Positions 1-8,327 of a stretch of 64,000 nucleotides of DNA are shown one piece after another. The translations under genes were made by a program, and so were the position numbers. Under the pieces are notes generated by a model. That model was given only the letters and a program-made list of their open reading frames with translations. It searched no databases and was not told the origin of the DNA. The stretch comes from Dechloromonas sp. H13 (GTDB lineage: Bacteria > Pseudomonadota > Gammaproteobacteria > Burkholderiales > Rhodocyclaceae). The stretch lies in assembly GCF_009469615.1 (NCBI RefSeq), contig NZ_SSXX01000006.1, positions 1 through 64,000 of the forward strand, written 5' to 3'. The number at the start of each line of letters is the position of its first letter. Position 1 is the stretch's first letter.

Positions 1-67
1 GACCTCGTTCCGTGACCTGCTTGACCGCCTCGATCCTGAATTCTTCCGGATAACGCTTGCTGCTCAT
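1..67 (-). CDS. IS3-family transposase OrfA, N-terminal fragment (runs off the window)
   Basis: The first 22 codons on the minus strand read MSSKRYPEEFRIEAVKQVTE followed by RG, the characteristic start of the helix-turn-helix OrfA protein of IS3-family elements (pfam HTH_Tnp_1 type). OrfA binds the IS ends, and with OrfB, usually made by programmed -1 frameshifting, forms the transposase. The ATG at 65-67 is preceded by a good ribosome binding site (AGGAG, 6 bases upstream). Whether the gene is intact cannot be judged, since it continues beyond position 1. Confidence 0.8.
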   Translation of the reverse strand, partial: MSSKRYPEEFRIEAVKQVTERG

Positions 68-127
68 GACTTCTCCTTTTGCCTAAGTTTAAGGCTACGG
101 AGCGTCTAGAGGTTCCGGGGCGATTCA
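1..127 (-). mobile_element. End of an IS3-family insertion sequence
   Basis: The left edge of the window holds the 5' end of a transposase OrfA gene reading leftwards, preceded by a terminal sequence that on the minus strand starts TGAATCGCCCCGG at position 127. That TGA-initiated, CCCCGG-containing end is typical of IS3-family elements. The rest of the element lies outside the window. The second end and the target duplication cannot be seen. The IS sits beside a gene-poor, AT-richer stretch, consistent with an insertion-prone accessory region. Confidence 0.75.
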
Positions 128-867
128 CTCTGAATCACCGATCGTTGCATAAATGTAGCCCGGAATGTCATGAAATTCCATAAAAATAAAGCGTTAAAAG
201 TTATTCTTAATAAAAGATTAACATAAACGCATTGAACGAAAGTTTGGCATACGCGAGTTTCCATCCCCGAGTCGCCGGTAACAAACGTCCTGCTGACCAT
301 TTCTACTGCGAGCCGAACGTTAACATTTGATCTGGCTTTGACAGTGGAAGTATGCCCTGAGAACACACAAGGTCTGATCAGAGTCGGGTGTGGGAGTTCG
401 CTAGATCCGGAAGCTGTCGTTTGGCCCCCCGTCCGGACCAACGGCAGCTGACCGGTTGAATCCAAGGGTGCATTGCTGCCTGAGTTTGGCACAATCCCTA
501 AGGTCGGCTTAGGCCGATGAGCTGGAATTGCTCTTCCGGCAGGTTCCATAGTTAAGCAGTCCTTCAGGCGTCCGGTCTGGAGAGAAGGTGGCCGGCTGGT
601 TGTGACCGACAGCACTTATTGGTTGCTGCTTCCTGATACTGGCCAGTGGAAAATTCGAAGTTTGGCGATCGTCGGCTTACTGGCGTAGGCGCCAACTTAC
701 TCAATCGGCCAATAGCAGCCATTGAATATTTCATCCCGAAGCGGACATTGAAGTCCGAGTTTCTGTGACGTTTAATTGGTTCGTTATGTGGAATCCGAGA
801 GGGTTTTTAGCACAAATAAACAGCGTATTTATTTAATTTACGCAAAAAAAGCCCAAGTGAAGTTTGC
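128..867. other. Gene-poor AT-richer region between the IS end and the hydrolase gene
   Basis: About 740 bases with no convincing gene. Open frames on both strands here lack recognisable domains, ribosome binding sites or the codon use of the surrounding genome. Around 690-750 there are two related phrases (CAGCCATTGAA and GCGGACATTGAAG) that look like remnants of a dispersed intergenic repeat, but this is weak. The stretch is best read as decayed accessory DNA next to the insertion sequence. Confidence 0.5.
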
Positions 868-2202
868 TTACAACCTTGAGCGAATGAAATCTGAAATCTG
901 TAATGACGCGCTTTGGTCGTCATACAAAGCACTATGCGACAATTTCTCGAGAGGATTCAGCGAAACATCGGGATGCCAGTGCCACACAATCCATCGCCCG
1001 CTGGGCGTAGGTTCCGCTGACACCTGAAGAAGAATAGCCGCTGCAGCAAGCTCATAGCCAAGCGGAATAGCTAGAATTGACAGCAAAGCGAAAAGGGGGA
1101 CAGAAACCACCCCCACCAATAGACCACCAAGAATTTTCCCCCCTTCCGCCCCGTCGTTCAGCAATGAGCGGCAAACAATCCAAATAAACGTAACTGCTAG
1201 AAACACAAAAATACCCAATGAAAATATATTATTATTGGCTGCAGACCATATAGCCAGCAAAAGCGACAGCCACCACATTGTAAACAATGAAAAATTTATT
1301 GTCTGTTCATGGCGAAGAACAGCCCGGCTCCAAATTGAAACTCTTTCCAAGGCCTGCTGCAGCAAGATTGCTGGAAACGAATAGATTGCATTAAATGAAA
1401 AACTAATAGCCTGCGCCGCATTTAATGCCAATAATGCTTCATCCATTGTCCCTCGAAGAATAAGGACTTTTTCACTTGAAACTGTGGGTAGCGCCAGTCG
1501 CTCCATTAACTTTGCGGAAAATTTTTTAAAATAAGCAGGGGATACTATAAGAAACCAAACTCCGGAAAAAAATCCAAATAAGTAAATTGCGGGTTCGACG
1601 CGATGGAGAATTTGAAATAAATATAATAGCACACTGGGTAGGATAGTTGACATAAAAATAAATGGTGCAACCCTTAGTGAAGCCGTGTGAAATATGTTTT
1701 GAGCCCTTGCTTGATACAAAATAAATGGCGTAGACAAAGTTATCACCCCATCAATTTGATCGCAAATATTACTGTTTGTGAGCGACTTTAATGCAACAGC
1801 ACCCCCATGGCTATGCCCAATAATAAAATGACGTGCCTCGGGCCACTTTTCTAGATTCTCTTCCAATTGATGTGCAAGTTCTGCTCCCGCTTGATGTCGT
1901 GCGGAAATTGAATTCCTTCCCGACCAACGAAACTCTTGCGTTATTACACTGCAGGGTTTCAGTAGATAACGTAGCCTACTAGAAAATGCAGCATTCGGAG
2001 AAATCCATTTGCTTTTTCTCGCCCATGTTCCGTGAACTAAAGTAATCACTATATCTGGGTTGTTATCAAATTCGTCCGTTTGAAAAACATGTTCATTTTT
2101 TTTCCATAAACGGCTAAACAGAACAACAACCAAAGCAGTCAAAATGGCGCTGAAATATGCCAAGAATCCAATAACAATCAAAATTATCGCTATGTACTCC
2201 AT
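868..2202 (-). CDS. Membrane-anchored alpha/beta hydrolase (lipase-like), hypothetical
   Basis: 444-residue protein. An N-terminal hydrophobic segment (about residues 3-30) is followed by a soluble domain with an HGTW motif (57-60), typical of the oxyanion-hole strand, and a GHSHGG nucleophile elbow (129-134, predicted catalytic Ser131). This marks a serine hydrolase of the alpha/beta fold. Further hydrophobic segments follow at about 175-225 and 300-400, so the protein is probably an integral inner-membrane hydrolase. Its substrate is unknown. The start at 2202 has a GGGAG ribosome binding site. Base composition is clearly more AT-rich than the neighbours and it sits alone between an IS end and empty DNA, so it looks acquired. 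I do not recognise a named family beyond the fold. Confidence 0.75.
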   Translation of the reverse strand: MEYIAIILIVIGFLAYFSAILTALVVVLFSRLWKKNEHVFQTDEFDNNPDIVITLVHGTWARKSKWISPNAAFSSRLRYLLKPCSVITQEFRWSGRNSISARHQAGAELAHQLEENLEKWPEARHFIIGHSHGGAVALKSLTNSNICDQIDGVITLSTPFILYQARAQNIFHTASLRVAPFIFMSTILPSVLLYLFQILHRVEPAIYLFGFFSGVWFLIVSPAYFKKFSAKLMERLALPTVSSEKVLILRGTMDEALLALNAAQAISFSFNAIYSFPAILLQQALERVSIWSRAVLRHEQTINFSLFTMWWLSLLLAIWSAANNNIFSLGIFVFLAVTFIWIVCRSLLNDGAEGGKILGGLLVGVVSVPLFALLSILAIPLGYELAAAAILLQVSAEPTPSGRWIVWHWHPDVSLNPLEKLSHSALYDDQSASLQISDFIRSRL

Positions 2203-2840
2203 TAGATCGCTCCCGACAAAATATCAATTTAAATATAATTACCTCGTTATCGAGGGCTGTTAAGTATAATTAAATTACTTTCAATATCCGGCGGTTATGT
2301 TATTTGACCCTATTGGTTACGGCAGTGACTTTAGGGTTTCAAAAATGTTGATCCGGCCCGAGCGAGCTTTCCTTCAATTCATCCTGAATTCCCTGCAAGT
2401 TCAACACCTAGTGGCTCATCGCTGCATGATCTTGCCATATTTTGTTGTTTTCAGTCGTCCCGAAGTGAGTCAGCAACTTTCAAGATGAAGGAGGATGGGG
2501 TTTGATGGTTCATAAGTTGAATCTGGCGCCTCAAAGCTTATGGGTGCCTGAACATCTGCTTCTACAAGTTGGCTAATTCCGGTTTGGGTCGGGAGTACGC
2601 GTTCGCAGGTTTAGAAAGGTGACGCTCGGGTCGAAACCTTGCCGAGCGGCCGCTAACCGGCGCATTGCTGACCGAGAGGGTCAGCTAGTCGAACGACCGC
2701 AGTGGCCGACGAGCACTCGGTGATCAGACTGCCTGAGCGTCCGCTGAACTCGGGAACCTGGCGCCGTCGCATCCCGGCGACCAACGACAACAACGGTGCG
2801 AAGTACGACTAACGATTTCTCGCCAGTCTGGCGCCGGAGA
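2203..2840. other. Intergenic region, 638 bases, no gene recognised
   Basis: The left part is AT-rich and holds the upstream region of the hydrolase gene. The right part, nearer moaE, rises to genome-like GC. A perfect 7-bp stem hairpin (GCTGACC / GGTCAGC, 2667-2685) lies downstream of moaE but has no T-tract, so it is only a weak terminator candidate. Short open frames here lack any recognisable protein signature. Confidence 0.45.
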
Positions 2841-3302
2841 TCAAGAATCTTCCTTCTGCCACCGTGCCGCCGCACTGTCGTCGGCTTCCCGCGCATCGAC
2901 CCAGCGCGCGCCGTCCGGCGTCGCTTCGCGCTTCCAGAACGGCGCGCGGGTCTTCAGGTAGTCCATGATGAATTCGCAGGCGGCGAAGGCTTCGCCGCGG
3001 TGGGCGCTGGTGACGGCGACGAGGACGATCTGGTCGCACGGCCGGAGCGGTCCGACGCGGTGGATGACGAGGACGCCGTAAAGGTCCCAGCGCGTTTTCG
3101 CTTCGTCGACGATGGCTTCCAGCGCCCTCTCGGTCATGCCCGGATAGTGTTCCAGCGTAATTTCCGAGACACCGGCGCCGTCGTTGATGTCGCGCACCAG
3201 GCCGACGAAGCTGGCCAGCGCGCCGACGCGGGCGTCGCCGGCCCTGAGCGCGGTCAACTCGGCGTTGAGGTCGAAATCCGCTTCCTGGACGCGCACCGTC
3301 AT
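2841..3302 (-). CDS. moaE: Molybdopterin synthase catalytic subunit MoaE
   Basis: 153 residues, the usual MoaE length. MoaE with MoaD forms the heterotetrameric molybdopterin synthase, which inserts two sulfurs into precursor Z (cPMP) to make molybdopterin in the cytoplasm. Visible family features are the FVGLVRDIN segment near the N-terminus, the HRVGPLRPCDQIVLVAV core, and the KTRAPFWKRE segment near the C-terminus that contains the conserved active-site lysines. It starts two bases after the moaD stop, so both are translated from one mRNA as the last genes of a mobB-moeA-moaD-moaE run. Confidence 0.96.
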   Translation of the reverse strand: MTVRVQEADFDLNAELTALRAGDARVGALASFVGLVRDINDGAGVSEITLEHYPGMTERALEAIVDEAKTRWDLYGVLVIHRVGPLRPCDQIVLVAVTSAHRGEAFAACEFIMDYLKTRAPFWKREATPDGARWVDAREADDSAAARWQKEDS

Positions 3303-3303
3303 G

Positions 3304-3552
3304 TCAGCCTCCGGTCACCGGCGGAAAGAAGGCCACCTCGTCGCCATCGCGGACGGCAGTTTCCGGGCCACCCATTTCCTGATTGACGGCGCAGCGCAGG
3401 TTCTTCGCGCTCGCCAGCCTTTCGCGGCCCAGCCCGACCAGCCAGTCGCGCAGGGTGCCCACGGTGGCGACCCCGGCCGGCAGTTCCAGCGTTTCGCTGC
3501 CGATGCCGAGCGCCTCGCGCAGCCCGGCGAAATAGAGAATCTTCACGCTCAC
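3304..3552 (-). CDS. moaD: Molybdopterin synthase sulfur carrier subunit MoaD
   Basis: 82 residues with a ubiquitin-like fold ending in the diagnostic Gly-Gly (VTGG), the C-terminus that is adenylated and thiocarboxylated to carry sulfur to MoaE. The start is a GTG at 3550-3552 that overlaps the moeA stop as GTGA, indicating translational coupling. A second GTG two codons later is possible. Confidence 0.95.
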   Translation of the reverse strand: MSVKILYFAGLREALGIGSETLELPAGVATVGTLRDWLVGLGRERLASAKNLRCAVNQEMGGPETAVRDGDEVAFFPPVTGG

Positions 3553-4754
3553 GACAGCAGCTCCGAATAGGGAATGAAACGCACCGGGTCACCGCGTTTG
3601 ACCGCCTGGCCGGGCGGGTTGTCGACGATGCCGTTGCTCCAGACGAGCGAGGTCTGCACCCCGGCGCCCTGGTTGGGAAACAGTTCGACGCCGCCGGCCT
3701 CGTTCAGGCGGGCGCGCAGGAATTCGCGGCGCACGTCGGGGCGCGGCCAGTCGAACTCGGCGGGCAGCGTCAGCACCTGCGGCATGACCTGGTCGACGCC
3801 CTGCAGGCGCAGCACGAAGGGGCGCACGGTCATCATGAAGGTGACGATGGCCGACACCGGGTTGCCCGGCAGGCCGATGAACCAGGCCTTGCCGTCGGGG
3901 CGCGGGATTTCGCCGAAGGCCAGCGGCTTGCCGGGCTTGGTCGCCACCTGCCACATGTCGAGGCGCCCTTCGGCCTCGACCGCCGGCTTGACGTGATCCT
4001 CCTCGCCGACCGAAACGCCGCCGCAGGTGATGATCAGGTCGTTGTCGGCGGCCGCCTGGCGCAGCGCCTCGCGGGTCGCATCGAGCTTGTCCGGCACGGT
4101 GCCGAGGTCGCGGACTTCGCAGCCGAGCCCTTCGAGCAGCGCGCGCAGCGCGAAGCGGTTGGAGTTGTAGATGGCGCCGGGCGGCAGCGGCTCGCCGGGC
4201 TGCACCAGCTCGTCGCCGGTAAAGAAGGTGCCGACGCGCAGGCGGCGGCGCACCGGCAGTTCGGCCAGCCCGGCTGCAGCGGCCAGCGCGACGTCCTGCG
4301 GGCGCAGCCTGATGCCGGCGGCCAGGATCTCGCGGTCGAGCGCGATGTCCTCGCCGGCCGGACGGACGTTCTCGCCGGGGCGCGGCACATGATTGATGAC
4401 GACGGCGCCGTCGCTGTGCTCGCAGCGTTCCTGCATCACCACCGCATCGGCCCCCGCGGGCACCGGGGCGCCGGTGAAGATGCGGGCGGCGCTGCCCGGC
4501 TGCAGCGCGCTGCCGACCGTGCCAGCCGGGATGCGCTGGCTGACCGGCAGGCGGACGCCGGTGGCGGCCACATCGGCGGCGCGCACGGCGTAGCCGTCCA
4601 TCGCCGAGTTGGCGAGCGGCGGCACGGCGACGGTCGCCCGCTGGGCAGCGGCCAGGACGCGGCCGGCGGCGGCAGTCAGGGGGAGCGAGCGCACTTCCGC
4701 GACGGGCTGGGCGGCAGCGAGCAGTTTTTCCAGGGCTTGTTCGAAGGTCAGCAT
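3549..4754 (-). CDS. moeA: Molybdopterin molybdenumtransferase MoeA
   Basis: 401 residues. MoeA ligates molybdate to adenylylated molybdopterin, the last step of Mo cofactor synthesis. The family motifs are all visible: ANSAMDGYAVR near residue 50, FTGAPVPAGADAVV near 95, FTGDEL near 180, the GGVSVGEEDH loop near 250 and the GLPGNPVSA segment near 295. The ATG at 4752-4754 was chosen because it begins the conserved N-terminus and overlaps the mobB stop by one base; the open frame extends further upstream without homology. Confidence 0.96.
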   Translation of the reverse strand: MLTFEQALEKLLAAAQPVAEVRSLPLTAAAGRVLAAAQRATVAVPPLANSAMDGYAVRAADVAATGVRLPVSQRIPAGTVGSALQPGSAARIFTGAPVPAGADAVVMQERCEHSDGAVVINHVPRPGENVRPAGEDIALDREILAAGIRLRPQDVALAAAAGLAELPVRRRLRVGTFFTGDELVQPGEPLPPGAIYNSNRFALRALLEGLGCEVRDLGTVPDKLDATREALRQAAADNDLIITCGGVSVGEEDHVKPAVEAEGRLDMWQVATKPGKPLAFGEIPRPDGKAWFIGLPGNPVSAIVTFMMTVRPFVLRLQGVDQVMPQVLTLPAEFDWPRPDVRREFLRARLNEAGGVELFPNQGAGVQTSLVWSNGIVDNPPGQAVKRGDPVRFIPYSELLS

Positions 4755-5254
4755 CAGCGTTCCTGCAATTGAAGGGTGTCGATAACGAATCGGGCGATGG
4801 CCGCGGCGTCGTTGAGCGGCAATACCGGGAGTGCGGTGTCGATCGCGGCCTCGGTGGCTACCGCGACGATGTCGTCGCGATCGGGAAAAAGCGGCGGCTT
4901 GCCGTTTTCCGGGCGATAGACTTCGAGCTTGGGCACCGGTTCCTGCTTGAAGCCTTCGACCAGCACCAGGTCGCAAGGTGCCAGCCGAGCCAGCAGTTCG
5001 TCGAGCATGACGTCGCCCTCGTGCCGCCGCTCGTGCATCAGCGCCCAGCGCTCGCCGCAGGAGAGCAGCACTTCGCTGGCGCCGGCCTCGCGGTGTCGGT
5101 AGGAATCCTTGCCCGGACGGTCGATGTCGAAACCGTGGTGGGCGTGCTTGATGACCGAGACCTTGAGGCCGCGCGCGGTGAACTGGGGAATCAGCTTCTC
5201 CAGCAGCGTGGTCTTGCCGGAACCGGAATAGCCGGCGATGCCGAAAACTTTCAT
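4754..5254 (-). CDS. mobB: Molybdopterin-guanine dinucleotide biosynthesis adapter protein MobB
   Basis: 166 residues with a Walker A P-loop (GYSGSGKTTL, residues 8-17) followed by VIKHAHHGFDIDRPGKDS, both diagnostic of MobB. MobB is a GTP-binding partner of MobA in attaching GMP to Mo-molybdopterin. It starts 17 bases after the stop of the ATP-grasp gene and overlaps moeA by one base, so it belongs to the minus-strand Mo cofactor run. mobA is not in this window. Confidence 0.95.
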   Translation of the reverse strand: MKVFGIAGYSGSGKTTLLEKLIPQFTARGLKVSVIKHAHHGFDIDRPGKDSYRHREAGASEVLLSCGERWALMHERRHEGDVMLDELLARLAPCDLVLVEGFKQEPVPKLEVYRPENGKPPLFPDRDDIVAVATEAAIDTALPVLPLNDAAAIARFVIDTLQLQER

Positions 5255-5271
5255 GCGGTGATCCTGCCCGT

Positions 5272-6405
5272 TCAGTCAGCGAAGGCCGGCGCAAAACCGC
5301 CGCCCGGGGTGCGGAAATTGGTCGTCTGCCCCTGGTAGAGGCGGGCGGCGACCAGCTGGATGCGGCCGGCGTAGACGTAGCAGCGGATATCGGCCTTCAT
5401 GCGTTGCGCCTCGTCGCCGACCTGGACGACGTGTTCGGACGGTGGGGCGATTTCCTGGGCGATGTAGCCGCCATGCAGGATTTCCTCGAAGACGCGGCGC
5501 GTCAGCTTGTCGCCACGGTAGGCGGCGCGGCTGCCGAAGCCGGCCGGAGGCTTGAAGAACCAGCGCTTGCGGTCGACCCAGAAATCGGCCTCCTTTTCGG
5601 GGTCGACCGCAACCGTCCGCGGAATGCCGGCGAGCAGCGTGCGCTGCGTCGCTTCATCGACGCCGAAGGCCTGCAACACGGCGGCGTCCGAGAGCAGCAT
5701 CAGGTTGCGTTTGTCGGCGTAGAGCGCGTGGGCGCGCGGATGCGGCGTCACGACGACGCCACCGGCCTCGAAGACGGCCCGCAGATGGGCGTTGGCCGGG
5801 GAGTCGAGCGAAAAGTCGGTGAGCCGGTTGTAGATCAGGTCGACCGGTTCGCCGGCGTGCACCAGGCCGCCGCCGGCAACGACCAGTTCGCCGGGACCGG
5901 CGATGACGGCGGCGATGCCGTGCTCCTCGAACAGCTCCCTGAAGAGCGCGAATTCCGGCGCCAGGAACTGCCCGGCCGGATTCTCGTCGACGATGGCAAT
6001 GCGCCGCAGCGGCGCGGCGCCGCGTTCCAGCCGCCATTCCTCACGGAACATGGCGACGAAATCGTCGCGCACGCGGGCGCCCTCCTCCGCCCGCCCGTGC
6101 TCGGCCAGCAGGTAGGCGTTGAGCAGCCCGCCGCCGGCATTGGTGTTGATCTCGATGAGTTTCGGGCCGTCATCGGTCAGGTGGAAGTCGTAGCCGAGAA
6201 AGGCGCCGCGCGCCCGCGCCGGCAGGCGGGCGATGGCCGGCGCCTGCGCCAGCACGCGCTCCTGGAAAGCCGGCAAGGCGATCACCGACTCGATGGCGGC
6301 GACGATCACCGCCATGTCCTGCATGGCGCGCGGGGCGATGGCGACGGCGGCGGCCGAGAAGAGCTGCGGCTGCTGTGCGCGCAGTTGGTCGAAGGTGGCT
6401 TTCAT
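5272..6405 (-). CDS. ATP-grasp family protein of unknown substrate
   Basis: 377 residues. A glutathione-synthetase-like ATP-grasp fold is suggested by the KLIEINTNAGG segment (about residues 80-90), where ATP-grasp enzymes bind Mg through acidic residues and Asn, and by the KPPAGFGSRAAYRG glycine-rich nucleotide loop in the C-terminal half. ATP-grasp enzymes join a carboxylate to an amine or thiol via an acyl phosphate; the substrates here are unknown. It overlaps the upstream dinG stop by 4 bases (ATGA) and is followed 17 bases later by mobB. It carries two copies of the dispersed 33-bp element, facing each other (5564-5615), inside the region encoding the nucleotide loop. The start is the ATG at 6403-6405; an upstream extension of the frame is a shadow of dinG. 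Confidence 0.75.
   Translation of the reverse strand: MKATFDQLRAQQPQLFSAAAVAIAPRAMQDMAVIVAAIESVIALPAFQERVLAQAPAIARLPARARGAFLGYDFHLTDDGPKLIEINTNAGGGLLNAYLLAEHGRAEEGARVRDDFVAMFREEWRLERGAAPLRRIAIVDENPAGQFLAPEFALFRELFEEHGIAAVIAGPGELVVAGGGLVHAGEPVDLIYNRLTDFSLDSPANAHLRAVFEAGGVVVTPHPRAHALYADKRNLMLLSDAAVLQAFGVDEATQRTLLAGIPRTVAVDPEKEADFWVDRKRWFFKPPAGFGSRAAYRGDKLTRRVFEEILHGGYIAQEIAPPSEHVVQVGDEAQRMKADIRCYVYAGRIQLVAARLYQGQTTNFRTPGGGFAPAFAD
5564..5596 (+). repeat. Dispersed 33-bp element, copy 1
   Basis: TTGCGGTCGAC at 5567-5577 followed by an AT-containing arm. It lies antisense inside the ATP-grasp gene, where it encodes WVDRKR. With copy 2 it forms a 12-bp perfect inverted repeat (5567-5578 with 5601-5612) around a 22-base loop. 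Confidence 0.8.
5583..5615 (-). repeat. Dispersed 33-bp element, copy 2
   Basis: Plus-strand core GTCGACCGCAACCG at 5602-5615, with the AT-containing arm at 5583-5601. It is in sense orientation within the ATP-grasp gene and encodes TVAVDPEKE. The arm is shared with copy 1. Confidence 0.85.
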
Positions 6406-8327
6406 CGGCTGGCGAAAAAGTTGAGCACGTCCTGGAGTTCCTTGGTTCGCTTCATCGGCGGCAGACTTTGCCAGACGCGGCGGCCGTATGGCTTTGATAG
6501 AAGTCGTGGATCGCAGATCATCAGCACACCGCGGTCGGTCTCGTCGCGGATCAGCCGGCCGGCGCCCTGCTTGACGTTGATCACGGCGCGCGGCAGCTGG
6601 TATTCCATGAAGGCGTTGCGGCCCTGCTGCTTCATCTGCTCGATGCGCGCCGACAGCACCGGGTCGTCGGGCGGCGCGAAGGGAATCTTGTCGATGACGA
6701 CCAGCGACAGCGCCTCGCCGCGCACGTCCACGCCTTCCCAGAAGCTCTGACTGCCGACCAGGATGGCGTTGCCGAGATGGCGGAAGCGTTGCAGCAAGTC
6801 GTTCTTGCTGCCCTCGCCCTGGAGCAGCAGCGGCATGTCGATGCCCTCGTCCTCCAGCCGCGCCTTGAGCAGCTCGTGCGTGCGGCGCATGGCGCGCAGG
6901 CTGGTGCACAGGAAGAAGGCGCCGCCGCCGGCCGCCACAACGGCCGGAAAGGCGGCGTCGACGACGGCGTCGGTGTAGCCGAAGGAATTCGGCTCCGGCA
7001 TGCCGAGCGGTGCGTAGAGGACGGCCTGGCTGCCGTAGTCGAAGGGGCTTTCCCAGCACGCCGAATCCGGCTCGCCGAGGCCCAGTTCGGCGCAGTAATG
7101 GTGGAACTTGCCCTGCACGGCGAGCGTCGCCGAGGTGAAGATCCAGGCGCGCGGGTGGCCGCCCATCTGCTTCCTGAAAATCTCGGCGACGTCGAGCGGC
7201 GTCGAATTGAGCTGCAGCGACTGGGTGAACGCCTCGGCCCAGCGCACGTAGCCGTCGTCGCCGGCCTTCTGCCAAGCGCCCAGGCGCTGCGCCAGTTCGA
7301 GCGCCCGCTGCCAGCACTTTTCCAGCCCCTCGGCGCGCTCGGCCTGGGTTTCGAGGATGGCGGCGAATTTGACGACCTCGTCTTCGAGCAGCTTGAGGGC
7401 CGGGGCAAATTCGGGCTTTTCGAGCAGTTGACCGCAGGAGAAGCGGCCGGCGTCGATGCCGACCGTCAGGCGCAGGTCGCGGGCGACCTTTTCGAGTGCC
7501 TTGCTGCCGCTCTGCAGTTCGAGGCAGTCGCGGGCGCTGGTCAGCCCCTCGGCCCGCGCGTCGCGCGCCAGGTCGACGACCTGCGCCGTCGACACGGTGT
7601 CGCCGAAGAACAGCGTCGCCACTTCCGGCAGCTGGTGGGCCTCGTCGAAGATCACCGTGTTGCAGGCCGGCAGCAGCTCGGCCATGCCTTCGTCGCGCAG
7701 CATGACGTCGGCGAAGAAGAGGTGGTGATTGACGACGACCAGGTCGGCCGCCATCGCCTCGCGCCGCGCCTGCATGACGAAGCAGTCCTTGTAATCCGGG
7801 CAGTCCTGCCCGAGGCAGTTTTCGCGGGTGGACGTCGCATGGTTCCACACCGGCGAGTTTTCCGACACCTCCAGGCATTCGGCCTTGTCGCCGCTCTTGG
7901 TCACTTTGGCGAAGACCGCGATGCGGCGCGCGTCGGCGGCGTCCTCGCGGGTCAAAAAACGGCCGTCGGCCAGCGCGCGTTCGAGATGGTAGGGACAGAC
8001 GTAGTTGGCGCGGCCCTTGAGCAGCGCAATTTTGACCGGCGCCTTCAAGGCATCGCGGACCATCGGCAGGTCCTTGTTGAACAGCTGATCCTGCAGGGTC
8101 TTGGTGCCGGTGGAAACGATCACCTTGCCGCCCGAGCGCAGCGCCGGCACCAGGTAGGCAAAGGTCTTGCCGGTGCCGGTCCCGGCCTCGGCGATGAATA
8201 CCGAACAGCCGTCGATGGCGGCGGCGATGCGCTCGGCCATGTCGAGCTGCTGTTCGCGCACGCGATAGCCGCTGATCGCCTGCGCCAGCGGGCCGTCGGG
8301 AGAAAAGATTTCCGGGAGGGACGACAA
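6402..8327 (-). CDS. ATP-dependent DNA helicase, DinG/YoaA family
   Basis: 641 residues, the size of the XPD-like superfamily 2 helicases DinG and YoaA. Walker A is AEAGTGTGKTFAYL (about residues 45-58) and the DEAH box is VIFDEAHQLPE (about 225). Cysteines between them (VCPYHLE, NCLGQDC, KDCFVMQ) fit the 4Fe-4S cluster of this family. The C-terminal helicase motifs include GSQSFWEGVDVRG and the QGAGRLIR motif VI. YoaA/DinG unwinds 5' to 3' and resolves replication obstacles. Sequence flavour favours YoaA over E. coli DinG. First gene of the minus-strand run down to moaE. Confidence 0.9.
   Translation of the reverse strand: MSSLPEIFSPDGPLAQAISGYRVREQQLDMAERIAAAIDGCSVFIAEAGTGTGKTFAYLVPALRSGGKVIVSTGTKTLQDQLFNKDLPMVRDALKAPVKIALLKGRANYVCPYHLERALADGRFLTREDAADARRIAVFAKVTKSGDKAECLEVSENSPVWNHATSTRENCLGQDCPDYKDCFVMQARREAMAADLVVVNHHLFFADVMLRDEGMAELLPACNTVIFDEAHQLPEVATLFFGDTVSTAQVVDLARDARAEGLTSARDCLELQSGSKALEKVARDLRLTVGIDAGRFSCGQLLEKPEFAPALKLLEDEVVKFAAILETQAERAEGLEKCWQRALELAQRLGAWQKAGDDGYVRWAEAFTQSLQLNSTPLDVAEIFRKQMGGHPRAWIFTSATLAVQGKFHHYCAELGLGEPDSACWESPFDYGSQAVLYAPLGMPEPNSFGYTDAVVDAAFPAVVAAGGGAFFLCTSLRAMRRTHELLKARLEDEGIDMPLLLQGEGSKNDLLQRFRHLGNAILVGSQSFWEGVDVRGEALSLVVIDKIPFAPPDDPVLSARIEQMKQQGRNAFMEYQLPRAVINVKQGAGRLIRDETDRGVLMICDPRLLSKPYGRRVWQSLPPMKRTKELQDVLNFFASR

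Noticed and set aside
106..615. 169-codon minus-strand frame next to the IS end
   Set aside because: It starts inside the IS terminus region, has no recognisable motif and low-complexity composition; probably chance.
776..1027. Short plus-strand open frame overlapping the end of the hydrolase gene
   Set aside because: No domain, no ribosome binding site, and it overlaps a better-supported gene by 160 bases on the other strand.
2297..2896. Short open frames in the gap before moaE
   Set aside because: No conserved sequence, no ribosome binding site; the last overlaps the moaE end in another frame.
5827..5850. GGTCGACCGG at about 5840 and CCGGTCGACCGG at about 44266 as extra element copies
   Set aside because: The core lacks CGCA and the AT-rich arm; these fit general GC-rich coding sequence with a SalI-type palindrome.
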